Shown in pieces: positions 43,850 through 57,184 of a stretch of DNA of 64,000 bases. The position numbers and the translations under genes are program-made. How positions within the stretch are numbered: position 1 is the first letter of the stretch; each line of letters opens with the position of its first letter. Below the pieces are notes generated by a model that was not told the origin of the DNA, ran no database searches, and saw only the letters and a program-made list of their open reading frames with translations. This DNA comes from Rhyzopertha dominica (taxonomy: Eukaryota; Arthropoda; Insecta; Coleoptera; Bostrichidae), in NCBI GenBank assembly GCA_025024175.1, contig QCXZ01000064.1:63447325-63511324 (forward strand), read 5' to 3'.

Positions 43850-46800
43850 ACTCAGCTAAACAAGAGATAATAATTTTTAACAAAACTGCTAAGATGTAAT
43901 GATTTGACTGGAAGTGATCATCTTCGAAAATTCACAATCTCAAACTACTGTTTGAAATTTTTCACCTTTGCGACGTGTTTGAAAAAACTTAAATTCTCCA
44001 TAAAATTTTTACAACATACTACGTTTTTGCAAAAGTTTACCAATTTTGGAGAACTCATATTAAAGAAGAAGAACACATTAAACTTTTCTATCGTAATGCT
44101 CTCAAGTTTTACCCACCCATCGACGGTGCGGCGCCGATCTCTGCGATCAATTAATATATTTCGTGATCAACGGCAATGACCCACTGACACAGTTCTTCGT
44201 TTAGGTGTTAAAATAGAAATCCGTCATATCTCCCTTCTGTACCTTTCAGGAACACCCTTAATGTCTGTCCTCTTTCGGATGCTGCGGACGTTAAATGAAA
44301 ATGTCCGATATCAATCAATATTCAATACCGACACGGCCGGAATCGCTTAAATTAAAAATTTATCATCCGCAGTCCCCTACGACGTAATTTGTTCGTGGAA
44401 AATGCCACCACCAATAAAACGAGAAATTGAAAGTTTGACGCCGGCCCTGTTGCTAAACAGAGGTTTAGATTAAAGTACATAATGTGGCGTTATACTAAGC
44501 CTGTGTGTGTATAATTAATGTTGGGTGCATGGAGCTGGTTCTTATCTTAAAATTGGAATTTGTTAATTGCAAATTTAAATCGTTACATTAGACTCAATAA
44601 TGCAGTTATGCAACAGTGTTTTTGATGACTTGATTGATAATTTTTGTCTCATTCATGAATGAAAAGTACTACTTTTTGAGTACCATTTTAGTTTGAAAAG
44701 TGGAGTACAATTGACCACACGTAAGCCTGAAGACATTTTATTTCAGGAAATTGCGTTGTTGATTTTTATGGCTTCGCCAGCAACTATTTTATCCTTACTT
44801 ATTTCATCGCCCAGTATTTTCACAGCAGTTTTCTTGTTTTCGAAAGAATTGTACACGTGGCCTTCGACTGGGACCATTTTTCAAATTACATGTGACCATG
44901 CAATTAGGTAGAACAAACTGCAAACCTTTAAATACCAAATATGAAGTTCAGAAAATTGATGGCGTTTTGTCGTTGTTTGAAAAAATTAGCTTATTAAGAG
45001 TATTTTCTAGGTAGTTTGATGTTTTATTTGCATTTTTCACACTTATATCAGAAATAGCTATTAAGGTCTTCTGTATCATTTTATTGTCGGAATATCATCT
45101 TGTATCAACGATTTTGTACGAAGAATAACAGTTAAAGAAAAAAGTTTAAAGAAAGTAAAGAAAATAACACAACAATCATAGGAATTTTAGTGTACCTATG
45201 GGCACCAACTTCTAGATTTAAATGGAGTATTGTGTATTATGCATTTTCTAATTTGTCGTAATAATTCTATTTTTTGCAGAAATAATAGGCAATCATTTAA
45301 AGATTTTAAGTTGGTACATCCGTTTTAATCTAAATACGAAACCAAGCATAAGTCTTTTTTTATATACCGCAGATGTTTAGAAAATAGGGTTGCCATTTCG
45401 TCTGCTCTTTAGAGGGGCATCTTCCGGGATACGAACATAAAATATGGCACATTGTCACCACATACACACTAAATCTACATAACTTTTGGAAGTCTGCTTA
45501 GTGTACTTTTTTTTAGACATTTTTTTTAAACATCGCATCAGATGCTGTTTTGTAACTTATTCAACGCTGTACTTGATTCTACAATTTCTGAACACAAATC
45601 TAGATTAAAAATTTTTTTTCATTGTTGTTTAAGAGATTGATATGCTGAATTATGCCGTACTTTTTGATACCAATGAAGAATTTAAAATAAACACAAACCT
45701 GTAAGGAGAGAAATAAAAAGAGCAACAAAAATGTACACTAATTACCTACATTCTGCATACAATTATCATTATCATTAAGGCTTAAAAATTATCTTTGATT
45801 ATTTCGACCGAAATAAATGCCTAGCGCCAGCTTAGTGGTTGCGATCGTCAACAGGAGAAACGGCTGATATAATGCGTACGTGTAAATTAACCCGTGAATT
45901 TCGTGCAGCGGAATGCGTCAATATTTTAATGATACACGACATGCCTCCACGTGCCCCACCCTCAACGCACACCTGCCTATTTGAGGATGTCCCGACACAT
46001 ATCCGCAAACGCCACTATACAATTCGTGATCGGAATGAAAATTATTGCGCCCTATTTCACTCCTGACGGCGGATTTTAATAAAACCGCGGATGACCACAG
46101 CGACATTGTCGAAATTAATTGATATTATCGATCCTGGTGGCCGTTAGATTCAATCACAGCTGCTGGGTGTTCCCGTCTCCTATTTGTGGGGCGAGTACGA
46201 TAAGGTTGGCTATCGATGACGTGCAGCTGGGGCTGATTAGGCGAACCTTGGCCAGAGACCGCTGTAATGACGATAGTTACCCCCATGGCGCTAGCTGGCC
46301 GGATGACGTTTGGTTCGCTAGTTTTCCAACGAGCAATTGAACATGGCGTATCAGTTTCAACGGGCCCTCCGCTGTCGTTATCGGCAACTACGCTATTTTT
46401 GATCAGAACATGCATTTATAGCAGTAATACTTAGCGTTCCACAAAAAAATTTGAGGTATCACAGACAGGTACTTTTTTCAAGAAANTTATTGTATATAGC
46501 ATTAATAACGATGCCTTGGTAGATAGTAGCGTTTGTACAAACACATAGTAAATAGTGAAAAAGTATCATAAACTAAAATTACAATTAAAAGTGCTACAAG
46601 AATCATCACCATCAGCAAACCACATCTTTCCACAGAATATTCTTTAGAAGACATAATTATTGATGATGTAGGCTATAAATTTTAGTCGCCAAAAATGAGT
46701 TGGAAGTAAAAAAAAAAGTATGAAAATATTAGGGAAAGCGCTACTTAAAACCAGCCAGAAACAGTGCATAGTTTCATCACATGCAAAAGTACCTCCACAT

Positions 46801-46925
46801 TAAAATTTGTGGAAGATTTCGTGAGACAAAATAAACTTGATTTGGAGAATGTTAGTTAACAAAATCCATTTATGTTTAAACAAAAATTTGGACTAACAAT
46901 AGTGGGCCTTCTTCCACTTTTGTAG
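43850..46925. other. No gene seen; GC-richer island at 45.83-46.42 kb
   Basis: Open frames at 43904-44179 and 44693-44911 (plus) and the overlapping pairs at 45839-46415 are unrecognised. The 45.83-46.42 kb block stands out in composition and contains CACGTG-type E-boxes, but coding on both strands simultaneously is implausible. Single N at 46486. Confidence 0.55.
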
Positions 46926-46926
46926 T

Positions 46927-47115
46927 CAACCTTTTTCTAAATTACCTGGAAAACAATCTCAGAAGTACAAATGAATTTCCAATAGTATGATGTATTTTAC
47001 AGTAACAGACCTAACTTTAATTATCAATAATCTTACACAGAATTTACTGTATCTGCCATTTCTTCAGCAGTATCAATAAGGGCTAATAAAGTGACATTTA
47101 ATATTTACAGTAAAT
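46927..47115. repeat. Dispersed repeat, copy B
   Basis: Similar to 11101-11270 in the same orientation: AACCTTTTTCTAAATTACCT and GTACAAATGAATTTCCAATA correspond closely, later parts with gaps. Family unknown. Confidence 0.6.
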
Positions 47116-47119
47116 GGAC

Positions 47120-50100
47120 ACGTACAGGTATTAAACACAATTACTGCATACCATTTAAATACAAAATGTCTGTCTTTAGCAGTTTCATCCATAGATTGCT
47201 AAATCTTCCATTGTGTAGAGAAAACTACATTAAATGTTCAAAAACTTGGACTTGAAACTTCCACTTTAGCACATGCGGCTTTAAGATGCTGCTGGTTAGG
47301 GTAAACTTTCATCACTATGGTCTTCACGGTCGTAAAGGAACAGTTCATTAGAAAAGAAATTCTCTGTTTGATATTTTACGTTATCTGGTATCTGGTATCC
47401 AGGAAATGCAACGTTTGTCTTCTTAGTTAAATACACAATGAACCCTGTATTATCGACGACATCAGTCCAGTTTTTGTTTCAAATTTAATGTACTGCAACT
47501 GCAACTGAACTTCTCATCAATATTTTATTGACACAGGAGACTCTCAACCTCCTGATAAACCTGATGCTGCTAATTAGGATCTTCAGTTCCAGATAACCCT
47601 TTAAGCGACAACACAGGAGCGTCTTTTACATTTAATTTCATCGTGTCATTTAGATTAAAGCGACAAGAGAAAGAGAGAGCTTGATTTTGTTTGAACAGCG
47701 AAAAGAAAACAGATCCTTTTCTCGGCGCTTTGGCGGAGTGCTTCAAAAATGTAGCCAGCACCCCGTGGATATTTACCTTTCTTTGTTTGCGCCTGTTGCT
47801 TTGTTCTCAAACGGCGTTTAGTGAATACCCATTGACATTCTTTTATGTACGTATTTTTACAAAAAATTAATTTGTCGCGTTTTTATTTAATTCAGAAAAG
47901 AGCGGACTCGCTACAAAGGGACCATTACAAATAAACTTACTTAGCGACAAGTCGAGGACGTTTCTGCGCCTCCAATTTTATGTTAACGCTGCAAACTTTA
48001 CTTGCCTATAAACTTACTGTTGTTGTCGCTAGCATACAAACTTTAGTTAATTGCCGCTTCTACGAAATTCTAGTCTTTTCAAGATAAAATAGGACGTTCC
48101 ATCTGCACTTTACGGCGCTTCTGATTACTTCTGCAGATGAATGCACAAGACAATTAACTTCCTGACATAAAGTCCTATCTCGTTTGGCGATAGAGAAATG
48201 GTCTCGGTACGCCATTCCTGATGCTAACAAACGTTTTTGTGCATAATAAACCAAGTAGATATTTATGTAACTTATGCCATTATTAGTAGTTTTATAACCA
48301 GATGGCTATCATAATACNAAATGATATAAATTGTGCTCATATATTTTTGTTATAGCTGGATCTTCATGGAAACAATATAAGTATTTATATATGTTACTAT
48401 ATAACATATAACTAACAGTTAATACTAATTTGATACATCTCGAATATCAATCTTTCAGTCGTTTGCATGGTTGCTTTTTAACACGTTCTACTAATGCACA
48501 CCTTTTTTTATTTTTATCGATTTTTGATACAGATTTTAATTGACTGAACAAAATTTAATCTTTTTTATATTTATGACAGCAATTTTTAAATTTTCCCTGT
48601 GGAATAATCTTCTTAATTTCAGTGTTAGCCCTGTAATGCTGGGGAGAGATCCAAAATCGCATTCTCTACTCTGAATAATAGTGATTTTTGTTTGTTGGTT
48701 TTCCCATTCCTCCATATTCACATTCTGGGTATCATAGACAGGATTTCTTTTATTAAGGGGATTTAATATTTTTAGTATTCTTTTTTTGCCAGTTTAATGA
48801 AGTCTATTTTTATTTTATTTGAATGTATTTAGAATTTCTTCTATACCCTGAGATGGTAACACCAAGATTAGAGCAATAAAATTTGGGAATCAATATTGAC
48901 CCCATTGTACATCCAAATAGTAGTTTGTTGGTGATGATTTTTTAAATTTTGCCTATACAGCATTAGTATGTTCTACACCGTAGTTTTACAACAAGTAGAA
49001 TTCGATCCTCAAATGTCAATTATCTAACTACACTATTTCGTTCACTAACAATATTCCTTTCAAATTTGTTGTCCAATTATAACAAGCATTTTTCACAAAG
49101 CTGCTACTTTATATATCTTCACATATCTCTAATTAAAATATTCTCTAGTAAAACTCATTACCTCGTATTCAACCCTATAAGTTACTAAAGCCTTTTATTT
49201 AGATAGTACGCGTTTTATAGGAATAATTTGCTTTTTTAATCCATCCAAAGTACGCTATGCTAGTTCCACTATATATTTGCCGGAATCAAGACATGCTTTT
49301 TGAAATCATCGCTCGATATCGTGATGTCTGCGCCTTCAAGCGAGAGAGAAAGTAACCGTACTGCTTTATAAATTCCGAACGGCGTTGCAAATTGAGTATA
49401 CCGATTCAGTGGTGCTTCAAAAGAATGGAAGTCTTAGAGGCGGAAACCCGGTGGAACAAATACATCAAACATTATTGAGACATCCCACCTTATTCTTATT
49501 TAAATACCATTATGCACGACGGCGCGAATCGACAAAATATATATTCTCAGGGGTAGAACACAAAGCTTGCAGGCAGCAAAAAATTCAGTCGGTTGGCCGC
49601 GCCTCTTTCGTAGCGGTTTTTGTAAGAAAAAAAAGCATGCTTCGCTTGTCCACAATTGCTTCTACTTAGGAGTACTTCGCGGTCTATAGTTATTGGGAAA
49701 AACAAATGATAGAAATCCTAATCTACCATTTCAGCTCAACAAAACTGAACTGACAAGTGATAAGTAGAGCATCTGTTTCCACAAGAGACTTAGTTACCTG
49801 CTCTCAAAATTTTCATCCCCTTTGGTCAATATTGTNATACCCTTTCAACCAGTTTCAACATTGAATTCTTGGTTCAAAACGACGTAATCAAGCAATGCTA
49901 CTTCACTAACCATTTTGACGTTCTTATTTTTACGTTACTTGTAAAAAAATCTCCATATTATTTCTAACATTTCTCTTTGGTTATTTTGGACAGAAAATTC
50001 ATACTTGCTGCTTAAGNTTTTTCTAGTATATTAAGTGGATTTTTAAATTTCTGTTCAAATTTTTTATACCTTTTGTAATAGCACAAAAANCTCAAAAAAT

Positions 50101-50640
50101 AACTTTGTTCATAAACAAATTTCTGAAGCTAAAGATGACGATGGGTTAACTATTACAAAAAATGAAAAAAACGATAGTGTTCTCATGGTTAGCAACATGC
50201 GTACATAAAAAATCCGTACAAATGTAATAAGTTTATTCCTTAAACTATTGGTTAGAAAACTGAATGAAAATATCATTTACAAAAAGATTAGTTATTTTAA
50301 AACATAATCCGCCACAAAAATTAACCGCTAATCTCGCTTTTGTAAAAACTCTAGCCGTTAATGTTTTAAAATCTTTTTTTATATAATGGCAAAGTTTGCT
50401 AATTGGGCACTTCATTACCCTGCTTAAAATGGTAGATATTGTTTTCCGCTGCGTCACTGCCGTCTAGATAAGACTCATCGTCGATGTAACAAAATAATCC
50501 TTAGAAGATTTCAAATGAGCTTCACGCAATTTTCGCAGTTTACTTCTTTGCTCTTCTAACTGCTCTTGCTTATATTTGGGTGCAGTCACGTTTTTTATTT
50601 AAGAGTATTTCTCGAATATGAATGTGATATTCAAAATTTT
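47120..50640. other. No gene seen
   Basis: AT-rich, with four single N bases (48317, 49836, 50017, 50090). Open frames at 47570-47761, 48060-48254, 48536-48721 and 50245-50457 (minus) and 49385-49669 (plus) match nothing I recognise. Confidence 0.55.
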
Positions 50641-50645
50641 CGACC

Positions 50646-51494
50646 GATTCCAAAAAAGCAGTCAGAAATGAGCTAGGACGCCCGGAAATTTATTTTTCGC
50701 AAACTGACCCTTCTACTCTAGGTCACTTTTCAGATGAACCGTTGCAGCTAGAGACCAACTGACACCATTCCGAAATAAAGCCGGTTCACATTAGCAAATG
50801 AACATAAAATTAGCGTAGTCGGAGACCATCAAGTTTCAAGCTGAAAAAAACAACAAAGGGGTTAGCCTCTGCTCTTTCGCAGTTTTCGGTGGAAATTATT
50901 ATTGGCTCAAAATCGTCATACTGATGTATTTTAAACTGCAGATTCCAAAAAAGCAGTCAGAAATGAGCTAGGACGCCCGGAAATTTATTTTTCGCTAATT
51001 GACCCTTCTACTCTAGGTCACTTTTCAGATGAACCGTTGCAGCTAGAGACCAACTGACACCATTCCGAAATAAAGCAGGTTCACATTAGCAAATGAACAT
51101 AAAATTAGCGTAGTCGGAGACCATCAAGTTTCAAGGTGAAAAAACAACAAAGGGGTTAGCCTTTGCTCTTTCGCAGTTTTCGGTGGAAATTATTTTTGGC
51201 TCAAAATCGGCATACTGATGTATTTTGAGCTGCAGATTCCAAAAAAGCGGTCAGAAATGAGCTAGGACGCCCATAAATTTATTTTTCGCAAATTGACCCT
51301 TCTACTCTAGGTCACTTTTCAGACAAACCGTTGCATCAGCTAGAGACCAACTGACACCATTCCGAAATAAAGCAGGTTCACATTAGCAAATGAACATAAA
51401 ATTAGCGTAGTCGGAGACCATCAAGTTTCAAGCTGAAAAAACAGTTTTCGCAGTTTTCGGTGGAAATTATTTTTGGCTCAAAATCGGCATACTG
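50646..51494 (+). repeat. Tandem array of a ~295-bp unit, 2.9 copies
   Basis: Units start with GATTCCAAAAAAGC at 50646, 50941 and 51235, giving periods of 295 and 294 bp. Copies are near-identical (for example GCCGG versus GCAGG, CAAACTG versus CTAATTG). The third, to 51494, has a 3-bp insertion (TTGCATCAG) and a deletion of roughly 30 bp around the AACAAAGGGGTTAGCC segment. Each unit contains GTTCACATTAGCAAATGAAC, a 5-bp-armed inverted repeat. No open frame spans a unit. It looks like a short satellite or an expanded internal repeat of a mobile element; the family is not recognised. Confidence 0.95.
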
Positions 51495-52687
51495 TTCTGA
51501 ACCGATATACAACTTTAGTTATATAATAATAAAATGTGTCGATGTTGCCACTAACTCCAACAATAAAACAGTAACGAACGAAGCTTGTTGATCAGTTACA
51601 GCATAACAAGGGAACCAAATTCAGTCATGATATCAAACGAGGATATTACGTGGTATCTCGCGTGGCGCGTTATCTGCCACCACGAAAATAAGCCCTGATT
51701 AAATTACTTTGAGATTACGCCGTTCCTCAGAGATGGAACAATGAAAATGCGGGCTCCGAATCTGTTGAAACTTCAAACGGTGCCATAATTTATCTGTGTG
51801 CCAGGGAACATAATGGACATCCGCCCCTGTATACACTCCATTCGCAAAGACAACTGCAGAAACTTTCAAATCTAGGACGGTGGTTACAACTAATTTAAAG
51901 TAAAGAAAGAAAACTCATCTTTTCCGACCGGCAGCTATTTGGGATTAGGAAAAATATAAAGGAAGCATTGTCAACATTGTAATTTTCTTTCTTTGCGCAC
52001 TACCCTTCAGGAACCGCATTTATATTCAGCATTTTATCAAAATATTTGCCCAAGATCCCCGGGTTTTATTGTTTTTGTATAAAATTCCCTGAGATACTTA
52101 TTTAAATTCCTTTTAAATTGGATAAACATAATAGAAGACGGCTTTAGAATCGATCCCGAGTAATATAACCGGGGAGCTGCAGAAATAAGGGGCACTGCTG
52201 TAAGCTGACATGCTTTTCATTTTGATTTCGACAGTCCATTGACGATGCACCCATACAAAACGTCAAATACAGCAGTCAATATTGTACCCTGTTGGTCAAC
52301 CATTGCAAAACAACACAAGCCAATTTGAAGTTTGAAGTTACAAGATTATATTAAAAACATGAGTTTGTTAATATATGATAGATATGAAAACTAGTTCAAG
52401 AACGTATTTCGCGTGTTCTGTCCAACCAAAAATTACGTCGTTTGTTGCATGGTCCTTAATTTACTTATCATATATTCTCAAAGCCTCCCATAGATTGATG
52501 GGCCCTTATATATACACTTTCATCCTGAAATTAAGTAGATAATAATGTTAATAAGAGGCAAAGCAGCGAAAATAATATTAGTCAATCTACTGGTTGGTGC
52601 GTTGTTTAACTTGTTTATTGAAATATAAAGAAATGTTAACCTGACTTCACTTCCGCTGAAGACCTGGTTAATCACTCACTCATTCTA

Positions 52688-52716
52688 CTGAAGATGGCGG
52701 CTTAGCTGCCATACGT
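52688..52716 (+). other. Hammerhead-like hairpin motif, locus 3
   Basis: CTGAAGA (52688-52694), one base T, stem GGCGGC (52696-52701), loop TTA, stem GCTGCC (52705-52710; five Watson-Crick pairs and one G-U), then ATACGT where the other loci have GAAACGT. AGGTTCTATAAAT follows, like AGGTCTAATAAC after locus 1. The six-pair stem is well kept while its sequence differs completely from the other loci. Confidence 0.4.
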
Positions 52717-55229
52717 ATTTAGGTTCTATAAATCATTGTGGTTGGGGTTTTTTCATTATAGTTTGATCATAAGGAAATTTAGTTCATTTCAAGTGAATGC
52801 CCGAAAAATAATCTTTTTTTCATTATAAGTAGGTACACCGAAAACGATCAAATTTGACAACTTGAAAAACGGCAATGTTATTTAACCAGCCGCAACGTAT
52901 TTGGTTTAATTACGTTTTACACGCTGCGTACCTCATGTTACAACAATAAAACGAACATTGCGTTAGTGTAACTCCATGTAGGACAGGCTGCAGTAAATTA
53001 CGGTTTTCAGAGGCAGTTCTCTCGATTAAATCGATTAAGTTTTGATAAATGTGGGCTGATTTCCGCCAGCAAATTCGGGAGCATTTCCTAATGATTTGCA
53101 TAAACGTGCCCAGGTAGCCTTTTTACGGAATGAACTTTATAATTCCAAACTGCGGTACAAGATCGCATCAAATATATCGAGTTCGGACTCGCGGTTATCA
53201 GTCACGGCGGCGATGCGCCTACGTAAATGTTTATTAGCTTTGGTGTGTATGAAATATTCATGGGCGATTTGCCATTCAGAGAATGGCGGAATTTAAAATT
53301 TTCCCGCAGTTTCGGAGCAACAACCTATCCGGTTGAAGCGGAATCAGCCTGACCAGAGGGTAACAAATTATTTAGATTTAATAGAGCTCGACTGACAAGT
53401 GAAAAGGAACTTAAAATAGACTTCATTAGTTAAAAAGGATCACTGTTACTATGTATAAAGTACTAACAAAACGATGAAAAAGGAGCTACCCACTTACTAG
53501 ATATACATGAATTACAAAGTAGCCCAACTCATAATTTCCACAATCCCTATTAAAATTATTAGTATTCTACAAATTTCTATAGCTTCTTTTATTAAACTTT
53601 TGTAATAATATATATATACTTTTCTTATACTTTATTTCACCTATGTAACACATGCCGCAAGAACAACTTCTCACTCTTAAAATGTACTTTATCTTTAAAA
53701 TTATTATACGTACTATCAACAACTGAATAATAATATTCTTATTGCTAAAGTCATTTCTCACTAACGCTAATTCAAGATGCTCAATTCATTTTTGTACAGA
53801 ACTTTCGTCTGAGAATCTTGGTGCTCTAACAAATAACGTCCTTATAAGACTAATCTTTTGAGTGGGAGGGTGGTAAGATGTGGCATGTAATTATCTGTCT
53901 GTGTGTGTTGGTTTTCTGTAAACTTTGTGTCCTAACTGTCCAGTGTTTGCTCTGCAGTTTTTCTTTAGTCTGACTGCGTGCTTGTTTTGCTTTCGACGCT
54001 GAAAGTTGAGAACGACAAAAGCCATCCCGAAAAGTCAATCGATTCAAGTTAATTATCTACTTCCTACGCAGCAATTTATTTTCCTGCGTTTTCATTAGCA
54101 AATTTAATCGTCATTTGAATCTGACAGCACATTTAATTCCTCTCGTTTCTACTATTGTTCTCATTTAATACTCGACATCTTCATCTCTTCTATCTTGCAT
54201 ATACATACAAACAGTAAAACAGCTTTCTGGAAATGATCTTAGAATTTCATTAGAAAAACCTCTGACTAATTACGACGTTTATATAACTGTCAGAAGGACT
54301 ACAACTAAACTATTGAGTGATATATTACAAACACTTAGGGCGAGTAGTATCTCTGAACGTGTAGTAAGTTTCGGAGTTTATGCAAATTCGCGGTCGTTAT
54401 AATAATTGCCTGACAAAGCCATGATATTTTCTTTAATCCGCAACATTTATTTGTCCCAGTTGTGACCAGCCTCAGTGTGGGCATTATTTATAACTATCAT
54501 TGCTGTAGCCTTCCTCGCTCGCTGTAGTTTATAGCTCGGATTATCCTTGAAATATTGCGCTCTCTGTGAAGTGCAATTTTCAAAATGCCTAGTGCTCCAG
54601 TTAACAAAGTTATACACCGGTAAGTGCCTACAGGAGAGACTTTCGTGGCTGGCCTATGTTGAATAATGGCCTACGGTGTATTGATTAAAAGTTAATACTA
54701 ACGCCGCTAATTGCCTGGAAGGAAGATCGTTTGAAAATACCGGTTCTTTTCCATCTTATCATAATTTTACTGCTGCTAGTCCTTTACTCAGTTAAGTAAA
54801 TGTTTACAACAAACTAAAAGTTCAGATTCATATTACACATCTTCTCAGATAGGCCGTTTCCCAAATTCCACTTATAACTGTATATAATCTGCCTCTAATT
54901 CCTGTCTTTCCCTTCCAATCCCTTTATTCTGCAACTGCAAAAGTCTTCTCATGTCATCCGTGTGTACTCACCTGCCTAAACAAATATGAAACTTACTCTC
55001 CAGCATAATGAGTATCTATTGTGAAGCAACAATAGGATATAAAGTAGACAGTTGGAATGCTGTGTATTCAAGGGCGTTTCAGCACAAACCGGGAAACCGT
55101 CGAGGACTGTCAAAAGTGGGGACGTGATAGAGCGGAAACAATCGTCAAGTCAACAGGTTGATGGCTGTCATCGGCAGTGACTGTGGAGAGAATTACATCA
55201 ACACTATACACAACACTGGTGACAGCCCA

Positions 55230-55257
55230 GTTTGGTGTGTGCCAGCACACACCAAAC
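55230..55257. repeat. Perfect 13-bp-armed palindrome
   Basis: GTTTGGTGTGTGC (55230-55242) and GCACACACCAAAC (55245-55257) are exact inverted copies separated by CA. Function unknown; no element boundary is evident. Confidence 0.9.
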
Positions 55258-56389
55258 CGCAGAGACAAAGTGCTGCGACTACGCATTTGGAAAACCACAA
55301 GCCATGCACACGATAACCCATCAAAGGTCTTTTGATATAGCTTATATCCTCATATAGTAGACATATTGTTTAATTACTTTTAGCTATCAATCCTAATGAA
55401 AAAAGCTAACTCAGCAACGACAAACGATTGGATTTTCGTTAAAAGAATCGACGTTTAGGTTTGTTAAAGTTTTATTGAAGATGCACAAGTTTTCCAACTG
55501 GTAAAGGTTTCGAAAAGTCGAAAGAAGTTCCTTGTCATTTGTTATTAAAGCATAATTCAATGCTTAGTCATTCTACAACTGTGGAATCTTGCGTAGGGAA
55601 TTATTATTTTTCGTCTAGATTATAGACTCCAGGTAGACTCTAGGTTCATATTATCCTGAGACCACTGAAGGATCTGGCAGCATTTGACTTTATTTAAGGG
55701 TGCAATTGCAAACCAAGACGTCGTCCTCAAAAGTATCAAAGCTGAGAAGCCTCAAAATCTCCCAATCATCGATTATCCAGGACTGGAAAAGTTGCCGCTA
55801 ATCTTGTTCGCCGTCAGGAAATTGCACTCCTTTAATGAGGACGTTACAGTAGCTTCATCTTAATTAACATTTCTATTGTCGCAGACTTGCAGTCGGCCCT
55901 CTCTTGTAAAAAGTAATCAGCCCGTATTGTAATGCATTTATAGTTGAACAATGCCGGCAGCGCCTTCAAAAGCCAACAGTTGCTCAACCCTTGCGTTTGC
56001 CTGCGAATTCAAAGGACTTTTCCCTGAATTCCTGCTTTTGAATTCAAAGGTGTGTGCGAACGTGGGGGTACATCCGGGCGAGTTCGCGTGGCCTGTTTCG
56101 GCTTAAAGTGATGCTTATGTAAATGACCAGCAGGTGTTCTAACGAAGGTGTCAAGAAAGGTGATGATATTTACAGAGAAAAGTACGGCACATTGCGAACA
56201 AAATACTTAATTGTTCTTATTCATTTTTAAACAGAGAATGTAATTTTCTAAGGCAAAAGAATGTATTGAAGAAGTTATAACTATCTTGAACTTCCATTAA
56301 ACAATAATAGTTATTAATAGAAGATAACACTTGGTGTATATATTAAGTAAAATATTTTTGCATGTTTGTAGATTCTTCTAAGGGGATCG

Positions 56390-57180
56390 TTTAATGTAAT
56401 TGTTTTAAAAGTTCTAAACGTATACCTTTTTGTATGCTATGTAATGTAAAATTATTTTCGTTATATGTGTGGTTAAATTTTATGCAATGTTTTTTAAAAT
56501 CCTGTTAAATTACAGCTTTTTGTTATAGAGTTTTTGTGTTCAATTAGTCTATGTTTGAAACTGCGGCCGGTACAGCCTATATAATAAACATTACAATCTT
56601 GACATTTGATTTGACATGCCACTTTTGTTAGTTAATGTAATTTAGAAATTGATATAAGTTTCTACTGTACCTTTCCAAATACAAAAAATGTCGTCTACGT
56701 ATCTTGCCCAAAAGTGGATGTTTTCAAAGAATTAATTTTTTTATTTATAGGCACACCCTCCTTTTAATAACGTTATCAACTCATTTTTGTTAGGTCACTT
56801 AAGTTTGTTGAAATGATAGGTTTTTCTGAAAGATCTTTAATTTTACTAATTGGTATGGAAGTTAATCAACTTTTGACATCAAATGAAAGTAGTTTTGCGT
56901 TACTAGGCTGGGAAATGTTTTTTTTAATGTTTGAGAGAGGCCTAAAATCAATCAGTTCTGACGCTAAATCACTGAGTTTCTTGGAAACTTTGTAAGCTGG
57001 TGCTTTAATATAAGAAACTACTGGGTTCATGGTATATTTTCTTTATGTAGTTTTGGACGAGCATCTGGTGTGTGCTTGTGGGTTAGTATTTTTCAAACTA
57101 TATGTTTCTAGGCTATTAAATATCATGTTTCTTGTTTTTAATAACGAATGCCCCACATTTGGTAGGACATATGTGGCTGA
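56390..57180 (-). pseudogene. Penelope-like element: RT and GIY-YIG endonuclease relic
   Basis: Minus strand, high to low. PKLHKENIP (about 57040) is the PKIHK motif of Penelope RTs, followed by NPVVSYIKAPAYKVSKKLSD (about 56960-57025). SFDVKS (about 56870) is the first catalytic Asp block (SFDVxSLFTNIP), with LTSIPISKIKDL after a stop. GGVPINKK and HFWARYVDDIFCIWKG (about 56675-56720) give the RYVDD catalytic box; the MGSPxSP segment between them is deleted. After a shift comes CQDCNVYYIGCTGRSFKHRL then IEHKNSI (about 56530-56610), the GIY-YIG nuclease with its Zn-ligand-like CxxC, as in canonical PLEs, ending in LLKQLH near 56395. Stops and shifts make it inactive. Terminal repeats were not found. 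It is the only PLE protein relic in the window. Confidence 0.88.
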
Positions 57181-57184
57181 TCCA

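Larger units (their letters stand above)
51500..56380. other. No gene seen apart from hairpins
   Basis: Unique AT-rich sequence with GC-richer patches (51.6-51.9 and 55.9-56.1 kb). Open frames at 52910-53101, 53096-53296, 53567-53761, 53850-54047 and 55110-55298 are unrecognised. Contains a hairpin motif at 52688 and a palindrome at 55230. Confidence 0.55.

Noticed and set aside
45839..46415. Overlapping open frames on both strands
   Set aside because: Opposite-strand openness follows from base composition; no homology on either strand.
48536..48721. Possible Penelope-like N-terminal segment
   Set aside because: Only a vague resemblance in a run of hydrophobic and basic residues; no RT or GIY-YIG motif nearby.
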